Assembly (NCBI GenBank): GCA_032718475.1
Contig: JAUCBJ010000583.1
Location: 1-43,255, forward strand
DNA: 43,255 nucleotides
DNA from: Nemertoderma westbladi
Taxonomy: Eukaryota; Xenacoelomorpha; Nemertodermatida; Nemertodermatidae
Direction of reading: 5' to 3'
Shown: piece after piece, positions 1 through 10,290 of the stretch
Position numbering within the stretch: the stretch's first letter is position 1
How the letters are laid out: each line of letters starts with the position of its first letter
Made by a program: the position numbers and the translations under genes
The notes under the pieces: model-generated
Database searches by the model: none
Seen by the model: only the letters and a program-made list of their open reading frames with translations
Told to the model about the DNA's origin: nothing

Positions 1-200
1 TTCGTATAGCGAGTGGTGAATTTTCGATAGTCCAATTCACGCGCAAGTTGCTCTTGGGACATCGGCGGTTCGATATAACGACCATCGTCCTCCGTAATGG
101 TTGGATCGGCCTCACCGCGTATTAAGCTATCCACAAATGCTTGTAAAGGTAGAGTATATCGCTCCCTAATACCAAGATCATCTTCTATTAACTCCGTCAT
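1..200 (-). CDS. Partial unidentified ORF (N-terminal end)
   Basis: Reading the minus strand from an ATG at 200-198 gives 66 full codons with no stop, running off the left edge of the window. The peptide starts MTELIEDDLGIRERYTLPL and is acidic and polar, with no membrane segment or motif I recognise. Codon use looks like that of a real gene rather than the AT-rich surroundings, and base composition turns AT-rich just upstream of the ATG. A possible splice acceptor (gatagcag) sits two bases before the ATG, so the true first exon could lie further right. It lies about 1.6 kb downstream of the BEL/Pao polyprotein on the same strand. It could be a host gene or, less likely, a downstream ORF of a mobile element. 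Function unknown. Confidence 0.45.
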   Translation of the reverse strand, partial: MTELIEDDLGIRERYTLPLQAFVDSLIRGEADPTITEDDGRYIEPPMSQEQLARELDYRKFTTRYT

Positions 201-1020
201 ATCTGCTATCTGAGTTTATTAATATCAAATAAGTTTGTATTTAGGCGAGCGGGCGTCGCTGCCTACTTTTCTTTGCCCCCGGACAGTGGGATTCTCAGCG
301 CCGATGTACCGTCGTCGCGGTGTTTACACCAACATGTAGCAACAGCACGACAACGATAACCGGCACAAGTCACACCACTGTCCGTCCCAAAGGCTTGGAT
401 CCACTTAGGTTCTATCTATAGGAGAGTTGGGCTATTTTTACAATTGCGACTAGCTACTGTAAACATACTTTAGCAGTAACATTCACTTATAAACGCACGA
501 ATTCCACACAACTGTCAACAACTGCACACACACAGGCCATTTGTCCGTTAGTCAATGCCTTCCAGAATGTCACGTCATCACTGTGTATCCTTGGATACTA
601 ACAGTGTGCTATGTTCTCTACGCTAGGCAATGGGACAAGCTTTCTATTGTTCTTTTAACTTGCTTCTAATTCTAGCGTGGGTGTTGCTATGGTGACATTA
701 TGGAATGCTAGCGGTAGAAATAGGGTAATTCTCATGCATACAGATCTGGGATGCTATTTAATAATAATTCTTTAATTGTCAATATCCTCTTTATGCATGA
801 TTTTATTAATTTTTATCGGCTATTGACTATATGTTGGAGATTCTCGCACTCTAATACACTCAACAGTATGAATCTCCGCTCCCATGATCTATTAATTAAT
901 GGAATTTTGGGAATGTTATAAATTGTACAAAATGACAATTTATGAAATTCATTTAAAAAATATGAATTTAAATTTATTCCCGTGAATTTTATTATTTGAT
1001 GTTAAAATTGACACAATTTG
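201..1020. other. Non-coding stretch, no gene recognised
   Basis: No convincing coding potential. The part from 240 to 420 is more GC-rich and could be 5' UTR or promoter of the left-edge ORF. The rest is AT-rich single-copy-looking DNA. No copy of it was seen on the other side of the BEL/Pao ORF, so it does not behave as an LTR. Confidence 0.4.
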
Positions 1021-1285
1021 ATTCCAGAGCAGGTCTGGGGACATAGGATCCTTAATTCTATGAAATTTGTCTTTTAAGAGTATCGGGAAGTGCTACGATA
1101 TCTTAATCGACTAGAATTGTTAACGGATCTGAATTTTACAGATTTTAATAAATATTAAATTAATATTTAAGATGGGCACCGATTTATTCCAGAACTTGTC
1201 TGGGGACGTTAACCACTGATTCTAGAATTTGTCTTTCAAGTATATCGGTGGGTGCCGCGATATCTTAATCGACTAGAATTACAGA
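1021..1285. repeat. Imperfect tandem duplication, about 175 bp period
   Basis: A block starting attccagagcaggtctggg at 1021 recurs at 1196 as attccagaacttgtctggg. Both copies continue through related text to an identical stretch, gatatcttaatcgactagaa. The copies are diverged, with small indels. The function is unknown; it lies downstream of the BEL/Pao ORF in that element's orientation, so it could be 3' UTR or flank. Confidence 0.7.
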
Positions 1286-1828
1286 TGGTCAAAAGGTTTA
1301 ACAGATTTATTTGCGTTTTACGCTACTGTTAGAGGGACATCACGCTACTATATGTATTATTATATATAAGGTAGAAGAGCAATATCGCACGAAGCAATGT
1401 CAGTGTGAAGAGGCAAGTCGTTTCCAAGGTCTACCCAGAGCTTGGTTTAGCCGAGACACGAGGATCTGAACTTTGCATTCCTAATACTCTGCCTACCAAT
1501 AATACTTGAATATAGTAGTGGCTTTATTGTACTTTAAGAAGTACGGACATTTCATCTTACTGTAGTCACGTATTTATAATATGATACGGACAGTAAGGAA
1601 AGAGAAAAAATAATTATTTTCTCGCCGTCGCACTAAATATATATTATAAGTAATTACGTACGTAATAAACACTAATATATTGCACTAATCTACTAAATAA
1701 TACTAAAATAACATTCTACTAAATAAAATTGAATAAAAACGATTATAATAAAGTACATAATAAAGTTCGCATATAAAAATATAATAAAATAGATAAAACA
1801 ATATAGTCATACACCCACTCCAGACGTA
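1286..1828. other. AT-rich 3' flank of the BEL/Pao ORF
   Basis: There is no ORF of note. From 1610 to 1800 the sequence is very AT-rich, with many ataataaa-like runs on both strands. On the minus strand this lies immediately after the polyprotein stop and would be the 3' untranslated or LTR part of the retrotransposon. No matching copy was found by eye at 9.9-13 kb. Confidence 0.35.
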
Positions 1829-4800
1829 TCACGTTAGGGAGTCCCTAGATGTTTGAGGAATTAGGGAGGTGGTCGTGGGAAGAGTGTCTTGCCTTCCATA
1901 GTTTCCAGAGAGTTCCCTGTCTCTTTCCAGTAAACATAAACGACCAACTGGGCGATTGAGTTGTTGCGTCTCAAAGATGATGCCTGGTTTCTTGAAGTTA
2001 CGCCGCATGACGATGAGTTCTACTGAGCGTACTAAACCATCATCTGAAATGTGTGTCTCGATGATACGACCTGTCTGCCACCGTTTACGTGGGAGGTCTG
2101 GATCTACAATAAGCACCATATCTCCGGCGCTGACGTTTTCTTGCTGCGCAAACCACTTAGTTCGAAGTTGTAGCGTGGGCAGATAATGTTTCTCGAAATG
2201 GTCAGCGAAACGACGGGATAGCAACTGCATAAGTTGCCAAGTTCGACGGCAGTATTCGTCTCCGTCGGCAATCTCCGATCGTGGGAGCATGGCTACGGGT
2301 TTCTTCAGTAGGAAGTGCGCGGGTGTTAGCGCTTCCAGGGAATCGGGACTCGATGAGACTGGCATAAGCGGTCTCTCGTTGAGATAGGCAGCGATTTCCT
2401 CCATTAACGTCCGCAAAAGTTCGTCGGTGAGATACGCGCGGCATGGCACTATAAAGTGAAATGCGGTTTTGACACTTCGAATTAATCTCTCCCAACTTCC
2501 TCCCCACCAAGGGGCGTCGGCAGCGTTGAAGGTCCAGCTAGACGCTGTTATCCTTAGCTGGTCGTCCACCTGTCTTTGGTTCCAGTCCTTCACGTAAGCC
2601 TGTATCTCGTTGTTGGCACCTATGAAGTTCGTTCCTTTATCCGATCTCATGGTATTACTCGTCCCGAAGCGAGCGATCTGTCGTCGTAAACTTAAGACGA
2701 AGCTGTTAGTAGATAGATCGTTCACCATATCGAGATGGATGGCTCTACAGGTCATGCACACGAAGATGACACACCATCTCTTGACTATAGTCCTCGCACG
2801 ATATACTTCAATAGGGCCAAATAAATCTACACCAGTATTAGTAAAAGGTGGTTCATAGAAGCTTACTCGTTCCCTAGGTAATTCTGCCTCTCGCTGTGTT
2901 AAAGGCCTACTGAATGCTTTCCTACAGGGTATGCAGTTCCTAAGAACTTGGTTCAGAGCTCTACGGGGTTTATCAAAATAATAGCGAGTTCGAATTTCGC
3001 TAAGAATTCGTTCTCTACCAGCATGGTAAAGTTTACCGTGAACGTCTACAATCATCTTGATTTGTACTTCAAGATTTCTAATAAGTATGGGGAATTTGGT
3101 GTCAAAGGATAAGGGCGCGTTGGTGAGTCTTCCTCCAACACGTATTAACCCATCTATCATTGTGCTCGAGAATCGATCCCTTAAGCGCATCTGTGGATTT
3201 CTCAACAACAGGAAGTACTTTTCGGAATCCTCATAGCATTGCAGGAGTCTCAGTATCTGTTTATTTGTTTCTTCATACTCCTGGTGACTAATTTTCTCTT
3301 TTAGAAAACGATCAGATATCTTATATTTGGGTAAATTCTTAATAACATGAACTTGTGCAGATGTCAATGGAGCGTGATCACTAATGGTCTTCGTCCTGGA
3401 GTAGTGATGATGAAAACATCGTCTTAAATATGTGACGGCTTTACAGAGCCGATTCCAGGAACTGTAATGATGCATTGCTCTCTGCAGCATGGGTGAGATT
3501 CCTTGCGAGACGTCTGGTATTCCAGATTTCCAATCTCTATCTCTAATTTCCACAACAGACTTATTTGTGTTGAGGGATTGTGGATCCGAAACATCATTCC
3601 CGGAAGTATGTAATACAGATAGATCGATAGTCGGTTTAAATAACTTCGATTTACTCGCCCGGGTTTTAGGTTTGACTGTCTCCGCTCCCTTGGCTTGTCT
3701 AATCTCTGCCGTAGTAAGGTGAGGAGGCCATTCATCCTCTTCCTTGCTCAGGAAGTCGGGTCCACCCAACCAATCTGGAGTATCTATCAGTTCCTGTGGA
3801 GTTGCTCCCCTGGAGGCGATATCGGCTGGATTAATCGTACCAGGGCAATGTCTCCATTGATCTATCTTTGTGCGACTAAGAATAATAGCTACTCGGTTAG
3901 TAACAAAAACGCTAAACTGACAGACTTCATTGGTGAGATACTCCAACACGAGTAAAGCGTCGGTCCAATAAACCGTTTTCTCCAGTGGATAGTCGATTTG
4001 TTCCGTTACGTTCCGGCCGATGGCTGTAGCGTATAAAGCCGCCTTTAACTCCGCTCGAGGAACCTTTAACTTGTTGTTAATCAATGCCTTAGAGGTAACC
4101 AAGGCGACCTTGATTCCATCCGGAGTTTCGACTCGCAGATATGCTACTATACCTATTCCCATGTCGCTGGCGTCTCCAAACACATGGAGTTGATAGGAAT
4201 ACGTAGGAAGAACATGGCCAAAATATGCACGGGAAATTATAAAGTTCTCGATGGCAGGTAGAGAATCTTCCCATTTCATCCATTTCTTCAACAATTCTCC
4301 CTTAAGCGGATCGTCCCATGAGTGGTTTTCAAGCCACATCTGTTGTACTAAACTCCGAGCAATCAATATAACTGGGCTAATAAATCCCAATGGGTCGAAA
4401 TAAGTGCTCAGGATACTTAAACAAATCCGTTTGGTCCGAACTGGATTATCTCGCTGTTTCAACTGAAAAAACAGGATGTCTCTTTCAGTGTCCCACTTCA
4501 AGCCTAGCGTCTTGGTTTCAGGAAGATCGTCCTTTATTAAGTCTAGGTCTTTCGCTCCGCGATCTTCTACCGGTATGGCTTCCAGAAACTCACGGGAGTT
4601 GCTAGTGAATTTCGTCAGTCGAAATCCACCTCTTTTCAAACACTCTACCGTTCCTTTCGCGACAGCTATGGCTTCTTCTACTGATGGAAGGGACCTTAAA
4701 TTGTCGTCCATGTATATATTGCGTTTTATGTTGTCTATCACTTCTTTGGAGAAGGAGTCTCGGTTGTCATTCGCAGTGGTTCGCACCACGGAGCAGGCGT

Positions 4801-7800
4801 TGGAAGGGCTTGATATGATCCCAAAAGCCTGGATGGTCATCCAGTACTCTACCGGTTTCTGGTTGAGGTCTCCTTCAGGCCACCACAGAAATCTCAGGCT
4901 GTCTCTATCTCTATCCAGCGCCTTGACTTGTAAGAACATTCCTTCTATATCAGAGGCGAACGCGATGGAATATTGTCTTAATCTTAATAGTATTCCCAAC
5001 AAAGATTGGAGTAAGTTGGGTCCTGGTAACAACTCGGAATTGAGGGATTGGCCCATATATAGAGCAGAGCCATCAAATACGACTCGTACTTCTTGGGGTT
5101 TACCGGGTTTGGGAACGTAATGATGTGTTAAGTAATACGTTCTCTCAGTCACTGGTGTTCCTTCCGGTACTCGCTCCGCGTATCCCTTTGTTATAAATTT
5201 CTTCAGCTGAGTTTGGTACATTTCTTTCGCTGAAGCATTAGCTGTAAGGCGTCGATATAATTGAGCGATTCTTTTCTCTGCCAAGGGTCTGTTATTTATA
5301 AATCTAGGTTCTCGTTTTCGAAATGGTAGGCCGATTTCATACCTACCTTGGTCCTTTAAAAAACGTGTAGTTGTTTCCTGGATTTGCTTGGCTCTTTCTT
5401 CTTCTATCGATAGAGCCTTATCATATGAATTGGGCTCTACCAGTTCCTGAGTAAAGAATCGTACAGCTAGTTCGTCCCGAGTTCTAGCGTTGTAGCGCTC
5501 TATCTCATCGTTTAGTTCGTCATTGTAAGCGATGGGTTCCGATGGGTGAATCAGTTGACATAGGTTCACCTGACTTTTCCAAGTTTGGTTTTCTGTAAGT
5601 AGGTCGATTGTGTTCTCTTCATCGAAGAGTTGGTAGATGTCGTCATTATCTGAGGAGTATGGTGTTCCCTCAGTTAGTTCGTCCACCTCACTGCTCTCCA
5701 CTTCCCAATCGTGTACTTGGTATGTGTGTTCTTGTGGCATTCTCTCTTCGAGAGTCCTGCGGGAAGGGCCAGTAAAGTACCAACCTACTCTAGTTCTTAC
5801 TGCATAGGTTTGCAGTGGCTGTGGTTGAGCAGGCCGTTTCTCCAATGTTTCGAGCGCCTCATGCGCGTTCTGGCCGATGAGGATTTGCACTCCAGGATAA
5901 TCTGTCTGGAATCGAGGTATCTCAAGATGTTGGATGCTCTCATCCTCGTCCCAATTATAAAGGTCTGCTTGAGTAGTAGCGAAGTTCTTTATAGCCACCA
6001 TTTTTACCGACCTTATACCTTGTGTTCCTAACTTATCCTGGGGGGTGGACAACACACCTACATAGTAATCTGCCGTTAAGGTAGATTTCCAAACCTGCAT
6101 AATTCCTGACATATTCAATTTAGTCCGGAATTTGGGTTGTCCAGCAAAGATATCTTCGGCTAATTCTTGATCGATGAATGTTCCTGTGCTGCCAGAGTCA
6201 AGGAGGGCGTTCACTATGTAACTTTTATTAAGACCATGAACTCTTACCTGCACCACAGGAAATTCTCTGATTCCTACGTTGGAAGTTGGAGCTTTCCAAG
6301 ATGGTTGTTTGGCAAAAGTAGTTGGGGGAAACTCATCGTTGGTGACCTTTTCATAAGTAAGTGCTCGATACACTGCGGTATTGATTAGATAACAGGATTC
6401 GTTGGCGTCGGAGAATTCGTCAGTATAGAATCCTTCCATCTCAGACTCCTGATCAGTGTCGTTTACATCACTGAATTGGACATGTAGTTCGGGCTCACTT
6501 ACCTGACTCTGTTTGTCTCGTTCGAACTCACTGTGTAACAAGATGTGATGTTTCGCGCCACACTTTGCACACTTTATGTCGGAGTAACAGGTTCGCCGTT
6601 GGTGTCCTGGTCTGAGGCAATTATAGCATAACCGCTTGTCCCACACAACTGCACGTCTGTCTACAAGGGATTTCTTTAGAAATTCAGCACACGCACTCAA
6701 ACGGTGGGTCCCGTCGCACAGCGCACAGTTAGGTTTTATGTTACTCACTTTACCTTGGGTAACCTGATGCACTCTCGTTTTTTCTTCGGGTTTTCTTCGG
6801 TGCATTCTGTTAGGAGACTGAGGGGGGGTCCTGGCAACCTGTTCTCTCCTATCGTTGTTTCGAGCCTTGTATTTACTTACATCTTTTGAGGTTTTGTCAA
6901 CGTAGTAAGATCGCTCAGTGTCTTTCCCGCTGTCCTCTTCTTGAGAAACTTGGCTTTCGCCGTCGTCAGTGTAACACACCGGTGTTATTCTTCTCCTAGA
7001 AGCGGGTTTCTCACTTACCTTATTTTCCGATGTTTTCTCTCTGGACTGCTTGATGAGTTGTAGTTTTACCTCACCATCCAAGAAGGACATGAGATCAGCC
7101 ATGGTAGGACTTCGTCGTTGTTGTTCATTCATGTACAACACTTTCTTGTCCCAGCGTGTACATACTCCACCCTTTGGTAAAGTAGAGACTACGGCTCCAA
7201 TAACCATTGAACTCTGATATTCATGAGACTTACCTAACCAGTCCAATTGTCTACAGATCTCCTGAATTTCATCGGAAAACTCTATAATCCCGCTACTAAG
7301 GAAGTGTCGGGGGGCTACTAATTTTGCATACAAATACTTAGCTATGTTATCCTTGTTACCATACCTGATGTTTAATGTATCCCATACTTGTCTTAATCCT
7401 TCTGGATGTCCAATGAACTTTAACGCCATTAACTTGGGAGGTCCTTCCAAGCACTTGATGAGGAACCTAAGTTTCTCTCCGTTAGATAGTACAGAGTTCT
7501 GTATGCTGTCTTTGTAATATTCGTTGAAAGGTAACCATTTCATCTCATCTCCATTGAATTTGACGATCTCTCCCACTTTGACCGCTTGGCGGGCTTCTGT
7601 TCTAGCCATCTGCCGCGTAAAGCTTTCTTGGGCCATCGTGTTATTTAATATCGAATTATCGGTATATAAATTTCTCGGATCAGTATCAGGTCTATAGGGA
7701 ATATCATTAATAACAGGTCTATAATCACCCTTAATAGGGTTTGCTATAGGAGTTTCTACTTCACTAGCAGTATAGATGCGTGTAGGCTCCACACCTTGCG

Positions 7801-9931
7801 CATGTAATACTTCAGACCTAACAGGTTGACACAATGTTACAGGGGGTATTGGTATGCCCTTTTGTATGTTGACTAATTTGTCGCGTTCTAGCGCGATACT
7901 TTGCTGCACTTCTTGCAATTCGGCCCTACTTTCTCTTACTGTTCCCTTAAGCTGGCGGACAGTCTCCTGCATCTGTCCGAGCAGGAGATTCATCCCCCGC
8001 CGTCCCTCCTCTACCCACTCGACCGCCGAAGCGGGAGTCGCCAACATTGTAGCGGGCTGACGTGGGACGACGGGAGACAAATCTTTGATTTCTCTCTCAG
8101 CTTCCAGGACAGGGATATTCTCCTGGACTGTTCTACCGGGCACAGGCAGTGTAGTACTGTGTAAAGGGAATTTAGAGTTATGCTCTGGAAGTACAGGGGT
8201 CTCTAACACAGGAGTGACTTTGGGAACGACAGGCCTAATTATTTCAGGCTCATCAACTATAGTAGGGAGTCTTTTGACCTTAATAATTTGGTCTGTAGGT
8301 TCTATACTACTTAAGTCTGTGCTAGCTAGTTGTCTTCTAACAGCTGGGGGCAAATCAGGCAATTTGTGACGGTAAGTTGTTTTTCTACGCCTACTTAGAC
8401 GAGATCTATTTCCTCCGCCTTCAGGATCGGTGGTTTCGCTTTCCTCCGATGACGTATATCCCTGGCGTTTGGGAGTAGATTTTCTCATCATCTGCATGTG
8501 ACTAGCAGTTAACTGTTTATTTATGTTGTCTTGCGTCTCTTGCAGATTTTCCAACTCCAGTTGGGCAGTCTCCTCAGAGGCTCTCCGTTCTGCTTCTGCC
8601 ACTGCCTTTGCTGCTGCCACAGTCGCTTTTCTTTCTGCTTCGGCTTCTGCCGCCGCTGCCTTTCTTTCTGCTGCTGCTTCTGCCGCCGCTGTTACTGCAG
8701 CTGCCTTTCTTTCTGCTTCCACTTCGGCCATTGCCGCTGTTACTGCAGCTGCCTTTCGGTCCTCTATCCGTTTTTTCTTTACTAGTTCTTCTTGGACTCT
8801 AGTGAGTCGGAGTTTCTCATCAAACTCAGCTTGGTTAGCAGCTAACATTTCAGCATCGATTGAATCTAACACACGCTGGGTTCCTTCACTATTGGGGGAA
8901 AGTCCAGACAGCCGTCTCCTCAACTCTTCGTCTCCTAGGAATCGCTGATAGTCGGACAGATAAATGTCGATGGCGTCTCTCGTTCGTGGTTTCTCTGAGG
9001 TTTCTTCGCCTTCCACTTGAGAAAGGGTGGCATCGGTTGGTTCTTCATGAGTTAGTCTCTCAGACAGCTGGGATTTCCACTGGTCTGTTTCTTGCACTTG
9101 GAGACCTACCCGCTGGAACCAAGTTTTGACAGCAACCTGCAGCGACGTGTCCTGTCTTCTTTTGGAAGTTTCCTCAAAAGCCGATAGGATTAGTCGAATG
9201 CGTAGGGTTCTTTCGCGTACTTGATATAGCAGTTCTTCCTGCTCTTGAGGTCCTTGGGGTTGTCGAAACAGTTGTTCTTCTAATCTCTCTAAGGAGCCGA
9301 AGAATCCCTGCACATATCCTGCTGCCGACCTCTTCCAAACAGCTGGATCCATCGTATCTTTAGCCACTCCCATCCTGTGTATATCTTCCCAAGTAGCCTC
9401 TGACAGATCTAACGGGAGTCCGGGTGCGGGAAAGTTCCATTGTGACTCGACAATAGACATCAATTCTTCCCTGGCGTATCCCGCATAATCATCTTGGGTC
9501 GCTCTCTTATTTCTCGCCCAATCTGCTTGATGTTCCTCCACCGCAATCGATATAGTTGTTAGCACTGCGGCAGGAAGGGTGAGAAGGGGGTCCGAGTAGG
9601 CTTTAGCCGTCATCTGCAATCCGCGTTCGGGGGTCAGTTCGACAGTATCCGAACTACTGGAGCTATCGGATCGCTGGGAACAAATTTCTTGACTAGGCTG
9701 TTGCTGCTGTGGGACAGCTGCTTCCTGGTTCCGTTTGACTTGGGCCCGAGTGCCGATGATGGACCTACGGTGTTGGATTAGCTTAGGGTCCGATATCACT
9801 ACTGGAGGGATGACTTTTCTTTCAGTAGGAGGTGAGCTGAACTCCTTTCTTAAACGCTCCACACTCCTATCTGTGTCACAGATGGTTGTATCGATTAGAT
9901 TGTCTGACAGGTTTTGCTGAGTGTCAGACAT
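1829..9931 (-). CDS. BEL/Pao LTR-retrotransposon Gag-Pol polyprotein
   Basis: One 2,700-codon frame from ATG (9931-9929) to TGA (1831-1829) encodes a complete BEL/Pao-type polyprotein. Approximate residue positions: charged, partly coiled-coil N-terminal region with Ala/Glu/Lys/Arg repeats near 390-470; Gag-like DUF1759 region near 790-950; zinc-knuckle cluster near 1070-1130, including CYNCLRPGHQRRTC; aspartic protease with LLDSGSTGTF near 1243; reverse transcriptase with YMDD near 1740; RNase H with FGDASDMG near 1917; integrase zinc-binding region near 2330 (CIPC); integrase core with Asp in GVDLFGP (about 2367), Asp in SDKGTNF (about 2429) and Glu in GSWERL (about 2477); and a C-terminal DUF5641-like tail. 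All catalytic motifs I could check are present and the frame is open, implying a young or recently active copy. The roughly 700 residues before the Gag domain are longer than in typical BEL/Pao proteins. No LTR pair was seen. The region is more GC-rich than its flanks. Confidence 0.96.
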   Translation of the reverse strand: MSDTQQNLSDNLIDTTICDTDRSVERLRKEFSSPPTERKVIPPVVISDPKLIQHRRSIIGTRAQVKRNQEAAVPQQQQPSQEICSQRSDSSSSSDTVELTPERGLQMTAKAYSDPLLTLPAAVLTTISIAVEEHQADWARNKRATQDDYAGYAREELMSIVESQWNFPAPGLPLDLSEATWEDIHRMGVAKDTMDPAVWKRSAAGYVQGFFGSLERLEEQLFRQPQGPQEQEELLYQVRERTLRIRLILSAFEETSKRRQDTSLQVAVKTWFQRVGLQVQETDQWKSQLSERLTHEEPTDATLSQVEGEETSEKPRTRDAIDIYLSDYQRFLGDEELRRRLSGLSPNSEGTQRVLDSIDAEMLAANQAEFDEKLRLTRVQEELVKKKRIEDRKAAAVTAAMAEVEAERKAAAVTAAAEAAAERKAAAAEAEAERKATVAAAKAVAEAERRASEETAQLELENLQETQDNINKQLTASHMQMMRKSTPKRQGYTSSEESETTDPEGGGNRSRLSRRRKTTYRHKLPDLPPAVRRQLASTDLSSIEPTDQIIKVKRLPTIVDEPEIIRPVVPKVTPVLETPVLPEHNSKFPLHSTTLPVPGRTVQENIPVLEAEREIKDLSPVVPRQPATMLATPASAVEWVEEGRRGMNLLLGQMQETVRQLKGTVRESRAELQEVQQSIALERDKLVNIQKGIPIPPVTLCQPVRSEVLHAQGVEPTRIYTASEVETPIANPIKGDYRPVINDIPYRPDTDPRNLYTDNSILNNTMAQESFTRQMARTEARQAVKVGEIVKFNGDEMKWLPFNEYYKDSIQNSVLSNGEKLRFLIKCLEGPPKLMALKFIGHPEGLRQVWDTLNIRYGNKDNIAKYLYAKLVAPRHFLSSGIIEFSDEIQEICRQLDWLGKSHEYQSSMVIGAVVSTLPKGGVCTRWDKKVLYMNEQQRRSPTMADLMSFLDGEVKLQLIKQSREKTSENKVSEKPASRRRITPVCYTDDGESQVSQEEDSGKDTERSYYVDKTSKDVSKYKARNNDRREQVARTPPQSPNRMHRRKPEEKTRVHQVTQGKVSNIKPNCALCDGTHRLSACAEFLKKSLVDRRAVVWDKRLCYNCLRPGHQRRTCYSDIKCAKCGAKHHILLHSEFERDKQSQVSEPELHVQFSDVNDTDQESEMEGFYTDEFSDANESCYLINTAVYRALTYEKVTNDEFPPTTFAKQPSWKAPTSNVGIREFPVVQVRVHGLNKSYIVNALLDSGSTGTFIDQELAEDIFAGQPKFRTKLNMSGIMQVWKSTLTADYYVGVLSTPQDKLGTQGIRSVKMVAIKNFATTQADLYNWDEDESIQHLEIPRFQTDYPGVQILIGQNAHEALETLEKRPAQPQPLQTYAVRTRVGWYFTGPSRRTLEERMPQEHTYQVHDWEVESSEVDELTEGTPYSSDNDDIYQLFDEENTIDLLTENQTWKSQVNLCQLIHPSEPIAYNDELNDEIERYNARTRDELAVRFFTQELVEPNSYDKALSIEEERAKQIQETTTRFLKDQGRYEIGLPFRKREPRFINNRPLAEKRIAQLYRRLTANASAKEMYQTQLKKFITKGYAERVPEGTPVTERTYYLTHHYVPKPGKPQEVRVVFDGSALYMGQSLNSELLPGPNLLQSLLGILLRLRQYSIAFASDIEGMFLQVKALDRDRDSLRFLWWPEGDLNQKPVEYWMTIQAFGIISSPSNACSVVRTTANDNRDSFSKEVIDNIKRNIYMDDNLRSLPSVEEAIAVAKGTVECLKRGGFRLTKFTSNSREFLEAIPVEDRGAKDLDLIKDDLPETKTLGLKWDTERDILFFQLKQRDNPVRTKRICLSILSTYFDPLGFISPVILIARSLVQQMWLENHSWDDPLKGELLKKWMKWEDSLPAIENFIISRAYFGHVLPTYSYQLHVFGDASDMGIGIVAYLRVETPDGIKVALVTSKALINNKLKVPRAELKAALYATAIGRNVTEQIDYPLEKTVYWTDALLVLEYLTNEVCQFSVFVTNRVAIILSRTKIDQWRHCPGTINPADIASRGATPQELIDTPDWLGGPDFLSKEEDEWPPHLTTAEIRQAKGAETVKPKTRASKSKLFKPTIDLSVLHTSGNDVSDPQSLNTNKSVVEIRDRDWKSGIPDVSQGISPMLQRAMHHYSSWNRLCKAVTYLRRCFHHHYSRTKTISDHAPLTSAQVHVIKNLPKYKISDRFLKEKISHQEYEETNKQILRLLQCYEDSEKYFLLLRNPQMRLRDRFSSTMIDGLIRVGGRLTNAPLSFDTKFPILIRNLEVQIKMIVDVHGKLYHAGRERILSEIRTRYYFDKPRRALNQVLRNCIPCRKAFSRPLTQREAELPRERVSFYEPPFTNTGVDLFGPIEVYRARTIVKRWCVIFVCMTCRAIHLDMVNDLSTNSFVLSLRRQIARFGTSNTMRSDKGTNFIGANNEIQAYVKDWNQRQVDDQLRITASSWTFNAADAPWWGGSWERLIRSVKTAFHFIVPCRAYLTDELLRTLMEEIAAYLNERPLMPVSSSPDSLEALTPAHFLLKKPVAMLPRSEIADGDEYCRRTWQLMQLLSRRFADHFEKHYLPTLQLRTKWFAQQENVSAGDMVLIVDPDLPRKRWQTGRIIETHISDDGLVRSVELIVMRRNFKKPGIIFETQQLNRPVGRLCLLERDRELSGNYGRQDTLPTTTSLIPQTSRDSLT

Positions 9932-10041
9932 GTTTAGCTATACAGTTGAATGCCTACTGCTATAGTTACAGTTAAAGCAAGTCTAGTAATTCAGTATGAC
10001 CGTTGGCCTAGTACCGGTAATTTATTGCAGTATATTAGAAT
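9932..10041 (-). other. Leader immediately upstream of the BEL/Pao ATG
   Basis: This short non-coding stretch lies between the polyprotein ATG and the first ACCGGT-marked tandem unit. In element orientation it is the 5' leader. No clear promoter motif was recognised. Confidence 0.3.
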
Positions 10042-10290
10042 ACCGGTATGCACTTATAATATATATAAGTATTGTAAACTAGGTTTGTCACAGAGTACCG
10101 GTATATAATTTAGCACAAATATATATAAATATATAATAGGCCTATCGTGAATACCGGTATACAGCTTACACTTATAGTATATATAAGTATAATTATGAAC
10201 TAGAATTATTACAGAATACCGGTATGATTTCAGCTCGAATTTATAGAATAAATATAATAAGCCTATGGTAAATACCGGCATGTCAATTAT
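10042..10290. repeat. Two diverged tandem units of about 110-120 bp marked by ACCGGTAT
   Basis: Units begin with accggtat at 10042 and 10152, and a partial third, accggcatg, begins at 10274. Each contains ataagtat/atatataagta text, a second internal accggtat and an (a)taggcctat or aagcctat segment. The open frame across this region on the minus strand is a by-product of the repeat. It lies in the presumed 5' untranslated part of the BEL/Pao element. Confidence 0.65.

Noticed and set aside
1000-1300. LTR copy
   Set aside because: The duplicated blocks here are tandem to each other, and no counterpart exists to the right of the polyprotein.
8523-8948. Plus-strand Ala/Ser-rich frames opposite the retrotransposon ORF
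   Set aside because: Antisense by-products of the Ala/Glu/Lys coding repeat on the minus strand.
10054-10281. Minus-strand frame upstream of the BEL/Pao ATG
   Set aside because: It consists of two translated copies of the 110-bp tandem unit and is Tyr/Ile-rich, as expected from AT-rich repeats.
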